A stretch of DNA of 64,000 nucleotides from Durusdinium trenchii. Lineage: Eukaryota > Sar > Dinophyceae > Suessiales > Symbiodiniaceae. Below the pieces are notes generated by a model. That model searched no databases and was not told where the DNA came from. It saw nothing but the letters and a program-made list of their open reading frames with translations. The stretch covers positions 131,685 to 195,684 of the forward strand of contig CAXAMN010026683.1 in assembly GCA_963970005.1 (NCBI GenBank), given 5' to 3'. Every line of letters starts with the position of its first letter. Within the stretch, counting starts at the first letter, position 1. This document shows positions 46,943 through 56,974 of the stretch, piece after piece. The position numbers and the translations under genes are program-made.

Positions 46943-48695
46943 ATGGAGCGTTTTGAAGCACCGGATTCAGATTCTTCCTACTCATCGTCTGAGTCTGAGT
47001 CCGATCTAGAAGGATTGCCAGAACACAAAAGAAGGCGCTTGAGGTCTTCGTCATCGAGTTCGTCCACATCAAGCTCAGGCCCCAGCATTTCAAAAGCTGG
47101 AGCACAGCCGGCAGGTCTCCTGTTGAGCCAATTGGCACTGATTGATGATGGAGACTCCCGGGGTTCACAGAAGGATTTGTCAGTATATGCACAAAAAGGA
47201 CAGGATCCAAACCGTGTAAGGGAAGCCCTACATCAAGGGTGTTGCACTTCAAACTGCAAGAGAGGTCTTCATTTCCGGCTGGTCATGAACATGGTCTGTT
47301 TGTTCTGGTCATTGCCAAAGGTGTCGCAGGACAGCCTTTTGTGGAGTATGCAGCAATGTGCACAACATGTTGCTTCTGATGCTTCTTCTGATGATGAGAG
47401 CGACTCCGCCAATAGTGTCCAGCGGTACAAGATTTCATGGTCCCTTGAAGGCCTGTCTTTGGGTTTAAAGCGGAAACTGCAGCAAGGTCAATGTCCAACT
47501 TCATTATACTATAATTCCAACACGTTTCACAATTCATTTCCACCGCAAGGCCACCCCGTGTGTCGGCAAGCCTTCCTCAAGATCTTGGGGATCAGCGCCT
47601 CGCGTTTGGTCAGGACTCGGCATTCCTACAAGGGTATAGATGCACGCAGTTGGGGCTACTTAGTTTGTGAAACATTATGGTAAACCAATCGTGTTGCTTG
47701 ACTGAATAGTTGCATTTCCTCTAGCTTGCAGCATGGTTTTAAGGTTCCAAAGGTCACCGTTCGGCAGAAGCTGGAGCATCTGTTCTAACGTTCCTTGAGA
47801 AAGTCTATTGGTCTATAGGGGAGACTCTTCCACACGAGCCCTTTGACTGAAAGTGCTGTCCATTTGATGCATCTTCTGGATGATACACTGTGCGCAATAC
47901 CAATCCCCCAATAGCCAATAGTATCATCCACTACCCAGGTTAGAAGTGGATGGTGCAAAGGACTTGGGGACGCAAGGTGCAAGGGAGATGCTTCTCAAAG
48001 CATTGGTGGATAGCGCGCTGGAGAGCGACCTTTCCAGAGGGGTTTTGTGGAGTGGCGCTGATCGCTTGCCACGAAGGTGGCTCCCACATGGCTCGTACCA
48101 CGAGCTATACACTCTATACTGCGCCCACCAAACAAGTGCAGCGGACAGAGTGGCTTCCGCGAGCACCTTCTACAGAGTTCTTTCTGAGTCAGGGTGGTCC
48201 AAAAAGATTCGCTTCAGCCCACCTAGCTCCCACTCCAAGTGTTCTGTGTGTGCGAAGTTGAGGGCAAAGATAAGAGGAAGTTCCAACATTCAAGATCATT
48301 TGGACAATTGCGACAAACTATTGAGGCATCTTGCAGGCCAATATGCTGATCGTCAGTGCTATTGGGCATGTAGATCAAGAGCCCGCAGCTCTGGTGACAT
48401 CATTTGTGCAATTTCAGATTCAATGGACCGGTCAAAATATGCATTACCAAGGTTTCACAGGGGAAGAACCCCGAAGGATTTGGAGAGCACAAAGCGCCCC
48501 AACCTGGAGGTAACTACCACAATGGTTCACGGCGTCGGCATCTACACTTATCTCAGCGACGAGAACCAAACCAGTGGAACCAACTGGGTGCTCGAAACCT
48601 TGAACAGGTCTCTCGAGCACACACACAAGGTTTTCCAGAAGAGGTCGAAGCCCTTTCCGCCAGTTATCAAAATATTTTCGGACAACACTCCAAAG
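46943..48695 (+). CDS. DUF7869-type transposase-like gene, 5' exons
   Basis: ATG at 46943 starts MERFEAPDSDSSYSSSESES with an NLS-like KRRRLR. Exon 1 runs to 47450; a 99-nt GC-AG intron (47451-47549, in frame, hence invisible to ORF scans) separates LHFRLVMNMVCLFWSLPKV and ISWSLEG from HPVCRQAFLKILGISASRL. After a second intron the exon 47939-48695 has a Cys pair (KCSVCAKLR), QYADRQCYWACRSRA, an Asp motif (ICAISDSMDRSKYALPRF) and KIFSDNTPKE. This order matches an abundant dinoflagellate protein family that I relate to DUF7869 and read as DDE/RNase H-like; that fold is inference. It lies about 210 bases downstream of the methyltransferase stop, on the same strand. Confidence 0.75.
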
Positions 48696-48775
48696 GAGCC
48701 TCCATAGACTCATCAGTCATGCGCTTCATGGATGATTTTTGTTTTAGCGTTCTGTTGTCTCGTTGCTCTCGTCAG

Positions 48776-49735
48776 GAGATTAAGAACGGCCACTTTGGAG
48801 CCTGGTGCTCAATGATGACAGCGGGAGGGTATGCCCGTGTGATCTCCCACGAACATTTGCCAGTCGGTCACACTCATGAAGATATCGGTTTCTTGGCAAA
48901 CTTGTTGAAAGGCATTGTTCAGGTTCGACTGCCATACACATATATAAAAGAACCAGGTCTACATACTTTATCTGCTCGCTGAGATGGCTACTTCGGCATG
49001 CTCTGTCGGTATGTCAGGGAGGGAGATGAGGACTTGCTTTGGGCCTAGGTTCTAGCAAATGTTCTTGGTAGTCCTTTTTGGTTCTCATCAATCTCAAGAA
49101 GTTGCATGCCCAGGCAGTGCCCACAAGATGTTGTCAAGTGTGGCACTCAGCCCACAAGCTTTGGCTCATCAGCACTTGAGTGCATGCCCCAAGGCTTCTG
49201 ATGGAGAAGGTTGCACCATTGTTCACAGCAAAGGGCCTTGACTATCGGGTCGAATACATAACCAATATCAGGGATTGGGAGGGCTGCATTCCAAAAATCT
49301 CTACGCTGTATGGAGCCTATAGGAGACGGTCTGTAAAGAACAAAGAAGTCGTCCCACACAGCTTCACCTTCCTTCGCCGCGAAAGTGTCTTGATTGAGTG
49401 TAACACTGATTGACTTTTTGTTTTCCAAAGAAGGTGGAAAAGCCTAACACTACCTACATCGTTCCTGAGTTACTTTGCTCATCCATGATCTTTGCACCTG
49501 GCAGGTATGCCGTCAAGCCTTTTGGAAGATGCAGAGGAAAGGCTTCCACGGCGGTACGCCAAGAGTGCACAGGATGTGTTCGTTCTCGTGAAGGCATATG
49601 TCTCAGACAATGACTTGGCTCAGAAACCTCTTCTTGCATTTCCTGGGTGCCAACTTGGGGATGTGGAAGCTGCGCTAGACAAACTGGCACGGTCAGATGC
49701 CCCATGTTCCTCAACTAGAAACAATGTAGACTGAT
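48776..49735 (+). CDS. DUF7869-type transposase-like gene, core exons
   Basis: Continues the gene begun at 46943. Exon 48776-48887 follows an 80-nt GA-AG intron and carries the signature LPVGHTHEDI. The next exon, from 48984 (acceptor cgctgag), completes it as D-GYFGMLCRYVREGDEDLLW. Later exons read VAPLFTAKGLDYRVEYITN with VVPHSFTFLRRE (49195-49383), and LEDAEERLPRRYAKSAQDVF with VLVKAYVSDNDLAQKPLLAF (from 49505, acceptor ctggcag). His-Thr-His-Glu-Asp together with the earlier Asp residues would form the presumed acidic catalytic set. Exact ends of the exons between 49046 and 49195 and between 49384 and 49504 are unclear. Confidence 0.7.
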
Positions 49736-49795
49736 TCTTTGTCACAGGGACTCTTGCCCAACGCTAATCAACTCGGACCCCATACCAAGGTTTGC

Positions 49796-52388
49796 AGGTT
49801 TCTATGATGGAAGAACGTGAGGAAGAACTTGCTGCACTAGCAGAGTACCTACTCGAGAACTACACCCACTTCAGCAGAGGGGCCCATTACCTGCTTCAAC
49901 TGGCAGGAAAGGTTGCCATGAAGCGAACTCAACCTCCAAATTTGCAATACATCCTGTCCGGCCCGTCGCCTGGAGTTCAGTATGGCCACGCTGAGCTTCG
50001 CGACCCCGAGCCTCATGTCATTCGTAGGCTCCGAGTACAGTTCCACCGGTACTACTAGTAGGCTTTTGGGTGGCAAACCTGGGGTGAAAGCTTCTGCAAG
50101 CGTGCCAGAAGTGAAAATGCGTCCGTGTTTCAATCTTCACTGTAGTAGTTACATGTCACAGGGAGATGCATCACTCAAGGCAAACTCGATCAAACCCGAA
50201 GCCAACCAATCTGAGTCAAGCCTAGACTTGAGCTGCCTTGTTTTCGGGCATGGCAGAACCAGTGCCGACACAACCGGTGAAGGAGGGGTCTTGTTTCTGC
50301 TTGTCTCAGGTTTCTCAGGTTTAACATGTTCATTCCATCCTCCCTAGGAGGAACCTGGCACCCCTGAGCTTCCCCAACAGTCCATGAAGACTCGCTTGAT
50401 CCTGGCGATGGAAGAGGCACTGCTGAGAGCAGCCTCCTTTGTTGACTCAACACTAAACAAATCTTACCTATCAGTAAAACCTCCAGAAAATAGGAACATT
50501 CCTGTGACATCAATGAAGTCTATGGGTAATTCACCAATTCATCAAAGTGTGCCCATCACATGGCAGGTAACATCCACGAAGAATCTGGGCGAGTTTATCC
50601 ATGAGCGCTACAACAAGGACGAATCCTCTCAGCGCTTCTTCGCGAAGGCCGGAGCCTTGTTCACCAAAAGGCTGCCACCAGATCTTTCTTCTCCTGTCAG
50701 TGTCAGGTGATGCTTGATTTCTTCTCATTGCCAGAGGTGGCATCTCGTTTGCCCACCCCTTCTGGTCCTGTGCTGACACATTCGCCAGTCTCAACACGGA
50801 AAAACTTTTACGTTCACCCTTATGATTTGGACATGACCAATTCTGCCAAATACGGGGTGAATGGAAAATGGCCATCAACGGTGGCGGTCAGAACCCACTT
50901 TCCGTCGCTGGTGCACCGAAATTACGAGTCCGAGAAAGAAGCGCTGGAGCTCAAGTTCAAGCCTGAGTCTCATGGACAGAAGCTGGAGCTTTTCTCAGCG
51001 GGGTACATTGACGGCCATTGTAAGGGAGTTATGGTACAAGGAGTCTTTGCCCTTTTGGACTACTTGGAACCTCAGTTTTTAATAGTGGTCGCTGTGTAGG
51101 GGAACTTGTCTTTGAAGTAGAAAGAACAAAAAAAAACTCCCTTTTCACTGCTACTATGTCTATGTGTGTCTTCCTGCTAAGGGTGTGGGACCAGCAGACA
51201 TCTCTCACGATGAAGAGATGCTGAACCTTGTAGCTTCACTGAAGTACCTCCGTGCAAACTATACCCAGTTTGCCACCCAAGAGCAATGCATCTATGAAGC
51301 TCTTAGTCAGAAGCTTACCAAATTCACATGTAAGGGCAGAAGTCTCAAATCTTTTTGAGTATACAATATAGATGTTGTTTTCCTCAGGTCTCGCAAACCG
51401 GACAGCCGAGAAGGCAAAACCCGGACCACTTGAGCTCGCACTATGCTTTAAGGAGATTTGCATATATCTTTTCAGATTGCTCATCGGTCTCACGCCTGAT
51501 CAGCGCGCCAGGAAGCAGTCCGCATGAAGCGCCTGACGAGCAAGGGAACTGCAGTCCGAGATCTTTTGTTTTCTGCAATAGCGGAATACAACCGGCTACA
51601 AACCACCAAGGTCCGAGTTCAAAACATGAATGCTTTCGACAAATAACCATTGTTTAATATTCCCTGAACGGGCATCTGGAGGCTTTCAAAATCAAGGAGG
51701 ACCTCCGAAAGGTCATCTATGCTATCATGCGGTCACCCCCAGAGTTGCTCGATTTGATGAAGGCTGCCTCTGACTCTTACAAATTTGAGCATGGAGGTGC
51801 GGACAAAACACAAAAAACTAAGCATTGCATCGTGCACACTTTCATTCATGTTTTCAAAATTCCCTGAACGTCTACTTGTCAGCCTGGACTCTGGAAATCT
51901 TGAACGACGAGTTCTATGTCCCGGGACACTTCCATGGCGCACCGACCAGTGACGCATGGTGGAAGCAAACCAAGGCTTGGTGGAAGCAAACTAGGAAAAA
52001 TGTTCCAAGGTCTTGAAGTTGGAGAGATAGCTTTCCGCTTCCACATGAACCTAGAACGCTGTCAGACGGTGACACCTGAAGCTACCATGCTCTGGGCTCA
52101 GCGCTCCTGGAAGGACCACTGCAAGAAAGCGCCGGCAGATGCACCTGCAAAACAGAAGGACTGGAAAGAACAAAGTGTTAGTCTTTTGAAAACGTTCTCT
52201 TTTGGTGAATGTTTTTGAGAAATGTTCCCTGAGAAAATGGCCCAGCGGGACCTGGCCTCCATGCACGACCTCATGGACATTTGCCTTTTGTGGGTCGCGA
52301 TCCGCGAAGGTATTAAGGCACATGTGGGGGCCGGGTCTCTCTTCGTAAAGCTGGAGACCATGTTCCAGGATGGGCCGCTCGTCTTTGT
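49796..52388 (+). CDS. Same large gene, middle exons of unknown function
   Basis: A series of exon-like blocks, mostly with AG|G acceptors: EEREEELAALAEYLLENYTH (49796), PELPQQSMKTRLILAMEEAL (50349), TKNLGEFIHERYNKDESSQR (50568), a large exon from 50707 with NFYVHPYDLDMTNSAKYGVN and SLVHRNYESEKEALELKFK, DISHDEEMLNLVASLKYLRA (51181), TAEKAKPGPLELALCFKEIC (51388), LEAFKIKEDLRKVIYAIMRS (51673), LEVGEIAFRFHMNLERCQTV (52014) and DLASMHDLMDICLLWVAIRE (52230). They are helical and charged. No established domain is recognised, but the set resembles the middle of the same dinoflagellate family. A one-base frame break occurs near 51525. Confidence 0.6.
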
Positions 52389-53290
52389 GAAAGTTTGTTT
52401 TTGGGTCTCCCACTGAAAACCATGTATAAATTGGCTCAGGGGCAGGAGGGGTGATTTGTACAGGGTTTTCAAAGAAAACCGTGTATAAATTGGCTCAGGG
52501 GTGGGAGGGGTGATTTGCACAGTGGTTTTTAAAAACCGCGGTATTCCAACAAAAGGAAAAATAAACAGTGTATTTTGGAAGCCAACTTCTGACATCGATT
52601 TTATACACTGTTTATAGTTAGACCATTGAATTATACGTGGGTTTTTAAATTCCGCTGTATAATTTCCAGTTGGAATCCAAGACCAAATCTTACATGGTTT
52701 TGATGGAAAACCGCGTAACATGGCACCAGGATCGTACATTCATTTTTAAAAACCGCGGTACACAATCCCGCCCGCCCCGGCAGAACCGGATATGAAATCG
52801 CGCCCGCCCCGGCAGAACCGGATATGAAATCGCGCCCGCCCCGCCAGAACCGGATATGAAATCCCGCCCGCCCCGGCCGAACCGGATATGAAATCCCGCC
52901 CGCCCTGTCAGAACCCCGCCCAGATCCACAGGAACCAGATCGACAAGAACTGCAATTGAAACCCTGCCTGCCTACAGCAAAAGCGGTTCTCAGTTGCCCG
53001 CCTACAGCAAAGAACTGTTGGTGAAACTGACAACTTTACAAAATGATTGCCAGGTTCCCTTCGATTACTTTCAGAATCCATTACTTATATACAAAAATCC
53101 TCATGACCTTTACTTGACTTCCGCCTTGCACAAAACCTGCAAAACAAATGCCGACTACAGAACAACTGTTTAGTTAGGATCCATTCATTATAAATAATGA
53201 TGGGTGTACTGGACCTTCACACCAAAACATCATTGTTTATATTCATAATCCCGGAAGAAGTTGGTGCATTGGGCGGTAGAAACTTGTAAG
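52389..53290. repeat. Repeat-filled intron
   Basis: This stretch joins an exon ending at a GA donor (gt|gaaagt) to the exon at 53291 in the right phase. It contains a 59-base direct duplication (aaaccrtgtataaattggct at 52416 and 52475), a 13-bp inverted repeat ataaacagtgtat (52561-52573 and 52603-52615), two copies of tttttaaaaaccgcggta, and a 32-base tandem array at 52766-52915 (cccgccccggcagaaccgga, then tatgaaatcg). It reads as an intron that has collected mobile or satellite sequence. Confidence 0.6.
52766..52915. repeat. 32-bp GC-rich tandem repeat
   Basis: About 4.5 copies of a unit containing gcccgccccggcagaaccgg then atatgaaatc, with single-base differences. It gives a glycine/arginine repeat peptide on the minus strand that is not a gene. 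Confidence 0.9.
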
Positions 53291-56200
53291 GACATTGGAC
53301 CCAGAACTCAAAGCTCACGCAAAGACTGCAGACCCTTCGTTCGATCTCCAGAAGCTTTCGTTTGTGCTGGAATGCAAGGGACAGCTACAAGATGAAGAAT
53401 TGGAGAAAGCTCAATCCAAGATCAACTCTGCTCTACAAACCAGTTTGCAGGCCGGCTTCAGCCTCTTTGAGACAAACTTGGCCAACGACCAACTCCAGCA
53501 TAGGAGGTACCTCCTTGCCTCCAGCGGGGATGAAGCGAAAGCACGGGCTGCTGCAGTATCAAGCCTTGAGGCGCGTGACAAAATTGCAGGTGGTATATGT
53601 TGCCTTACAATTTAGCTATATAAACATAAAATGATCTTTCTGGTATGTTTCTCATATTGGACAATAATGAGGCAATTGAGCATGGTCGCATTATGTTTCG
53701 ATAACAAAACCCCGCTGTAACAATTCGTTTTCCAGCCACGCCAAAACCCTGTGCAGAAAATGCATGGAGTTGCATGGAAGCTCGTCAACAACTTGGTGAC
53801 CGAAGTTTGCCCCACTTGGAGCAATGCTGTGACTTCCAAAGCTACTTCCACGTGCAGTAACCTGGTTTCATTTGGTTTCTCTTTTTTGACAGCTTTGCTT
53901 TGTAGGCCCAATGGTTCTCGCATGGTCTCGCCTAAAAAATCAAGCCAATGAGTTTCAACCAAATCAGGCCCCGATGCCGACACCGATACAAGCAATGTGC
54001 TGGAGGCCAAACTGCAACCGTGGCTGGCTGAGACCCTGACAGGTCTCAACAATGGGATGAGGCGTCCTGAGAATGAAGGTGTGATCGGCTTGTTCAATCT
54101 GACCACACAGGGTGTGCTCAGCAACCACAAACTGCACTTCACACTGTCTCAGCTGACAAGTATGTCCCACAACTCACCCAAGTCTTTCATTGGAGTTCTG
54201 GTGCTGCCAAACAGGGCAGGCGATCTTCGAGTGAAGTCACTTGTCCACTATGCAATTTACTTTGGACATCTTTGGACATATTGTGGTTTGGATTAGTTGG
54301 TCATGTCCTGAAAATGGAAAGATGATTGTTTTATTCATTCTTATGTGCAAACCTTTTATAGTCCTGTAGCTGTAGTTCTCCTCACCCCTCTTGCACAAAG
54401 AGTAGACTACAATGAGTAGATTCTTGGCGCGTCTGAAATGCAGTTAAATGCAGTCTTCCTGAGGACTGAGATCAAGGCTGAAGACGAGGACGGTGACAAT
54501 GCCGATGGAGGCCACTCCTCGAAAGGTCAATAAACTCAAAACCAAAAAAATCCAAACTTGAACCCGGTATAAGGTTTAATTCAGTCAGGCTACTAGTTGA
54601 TATGCTTTGTCGCGCCGATGAAAAATTGAGAGAGACCAGAAGGGACTTCTCAATAGAATTTGGTGGAGTTCTGACCAGAACAAAGACCCCGGTCTGGGCT
54701 TTAAGTTTTTCAACTTGTCTGGTGCCTCCCTGCAGACACAGCTGGAGACGCCGAACCCGAGGGCGAGATCGATTCCGATGATGAGAACTCCAAGAACAAT
54801 GCAAGCGGCGGAGATGCGTTGCTGCGCGATTTCAACTACAGGCTGACTTGCATGCTGCAAGAAGCAGGGCGCAATTTGCATGCACCTTGCCTTTTCTGTA
54901 GCATGTTTCAACCCTCGTTTCATTCGCGACCTCAAATGGTTTTGGTTTTTGGTTGGTTACTTTTGATTGCTAACCACTAGCTGTTCAAACCAAACCCATC
55001 CATCTACGCCGCCCAGTTCCAAAGGTGCGGAACGCCATGGTTACCTTCGAGCCTTCTTCCGTGTATGGGAGCAGGAGTGGCTATCAACAGGTGCTGCTCA
55101 TTACATCCAATGACAAAAACAACATCTTCAGGCGCTCGCGTATTTGGAAGGTGGGTGTGATTCAAGGGGTCACGATGCTTGGAAGAGCAGAGATGCTGAA
55201 GCCAGCCCGTGCCTCCAAACTCTATGGAGGAGAAGCACGATTCACAAAAGTTCAAGAGATGAAGCAGGACAGTATCAGTGTGATGTTTTTGTTGAAGCTG
55301 TATCTCTTTTAAATCCGTTTGTTGGAAGGCACCCATGCAAGCTCAGTCACACAGCACTGGGAAGCATAGAATATGCGCTTTAAACATCTCTTTGCTGACC
55401 AATCCAAATACCAATATCATAGTTCAGCGATGTCCAGCCAGGGTTGAAAGCTTCTGCCCTGCGCAGTACTGCGGCGGCATGAACTTCATTGCTAAGCTGG
55501 TGGAGGGCTTGCAGCCTGGGGCAACGGAGGTTCCGCTTGTCCTCATTGACGCAATGGGCTTTGATGGATGGCCAGGCCAGTACGCTATTTCACAGTACGC
55601 TCGTGGATCATCGGCAGCATCCAATCATGGCATGCACTCTGTGTATACTTTTACTTTTGAAATGACTTTTTTGTTCTTTTGTTCCTGCTGACCTTCAAGC
55701 ACTTCAGGAAAGAAGATTGCTTGCGCCACCATCTGTCACACCAATGCCGACGCAAGCTTTGTCTCATCCACCTTGGCTGGAAAAGTGTTCAGCATGGCGC
55801 GCAGCAATGAGCTGAACATCGCGGCCTTTCCCAACTTTAGTTCAGCGATGGCTGAAATCAAGCAGTTCCAACGGTCGCCGCAGCCAGACTATCAAGTCTG
55901 TGTGTGCCTGGGCGATGGCAGCCTCATCGTGAGAGAGTCACTCATTCAGTTTTGGTCGAAGAAGCACACAAGCTTTTTAGAGCAGCTGACCAACTTGGTG
56001 GACGACCACAACAAGGAGTTCAACCCGAAAGGGTTGAAGCGTGGAGCTGAACCCAACAATGAGGAAACCAATGAGGAAGTTGCTGAAACACCCAAAAAGC
56101 GTCTTCGATTGACCACGGCCAAGACCTATGCAGAGTTGGAAGCCGCCTTCCCGGAGAGGACTTCAACTTTAATCAAGCAAGTTTTGATTGAAAGAAAATG

Positions 56201-56862
56201 TCTCATGACACACAAATTCGTTGGGAAAGCTGCCCTTTTGATGTTTATCAACATTTATCAACCGTCAAAGAGTTGTTAATCAACATCGTCCTTGTTGTCA
56301 AAAAGTTGTTCCTTCGAGAGGACTGACCTCACCTGTGGGCAGTTCACACTCACCCTTTGCGACAGCGATGCATCTTTGTGGGTTGGGTCTGGGAAGGCTT
56401 TTGAGGTAGAGCCGAACACTGAAGTCTTTGGCTTTGGATCCGGCGATTTCTTGAAGGGAAGCCAGTGCAATGATGTGACCTCGGATGTTTCTGCCGAGGG
56501 GCGTTGGCTGTTGTTTGCTCTGAGCGACGCGAACGACTTGGTTGTTTTAGAAAAGCAACGAACGCCTCAGACGCAGCACTTGGAATCCCTTACTTTCTGG
56601 AACAAGGTTTCTTTGGTTGCACTTTCACTCGCTCAACCCAAACTGTGCGGCCTGATCCCCCGGCCCGGGTGCCAGCTGATCAGACTGTCAGGTTATGCCC
56701 CTTAATGAGTTGCTCAAGGTGCTGGAAGACAACGGGGAGGTCAACTACCAGGTTGCGGAACATGAGCTCACCAAGGATGCTGCTGGCAATTTCAGCATTA
56801 AGCCACTATCATCTGTGTGCTTTGTACTTGATGCACTGAAGCCCAAGAAGAAGAAAGCTAAG
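53291..56862 (+). CDS. Same large gene, third block of exons
   Basis: Exon 53291-53589 (ELKAHAKTADPSFDLQKLSF, then LASSGDEAKARAAAVSS; donor gcag|gtggta) is followed by blocks reading LEAKLQPWLAETLTGLNNGM (about 53970-54231), an acidic EIDSDDENSKNNASGGDALL (54735), GGMNFIAKLVEGLQPGATEV with LVLIDAMGFDGWPGQYAIS (55429-55599), a long exon from 55711 with CHTNADASFVSSTLAGKVFS and a bipartite basic KRGAEP/KKRLRL stretch, LWVGSGKAFEVEPNTEVFGF (about 56346), and NELLKVLEDNGEVNYQVAEH ending KPKKKKAK at the donor gctaag|gtgagg (56862). I recognise the style of a repeated dinoflagellate family but no named domain. Continuity with the upstream part is inferred from strand, spacing and one phase match. 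Confidence 0.6.
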
Positions 56863-56974
56863 GTGAGGTACTTTCTTGATGAATGTAACTAACTCGTGAA
56901 CAGGTGAGATCAACTGGTGTTAGAATATGAGTCAGTCAACTGGTGTTAGCATGGTGTCAGCTATTCTTGCGCAG

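Noticed and set aside
52690-52929. 79-codon minus-strand glycine/arginine repeat protein
   Set aside because: It is a translation of the 32-bp tandem satellite.
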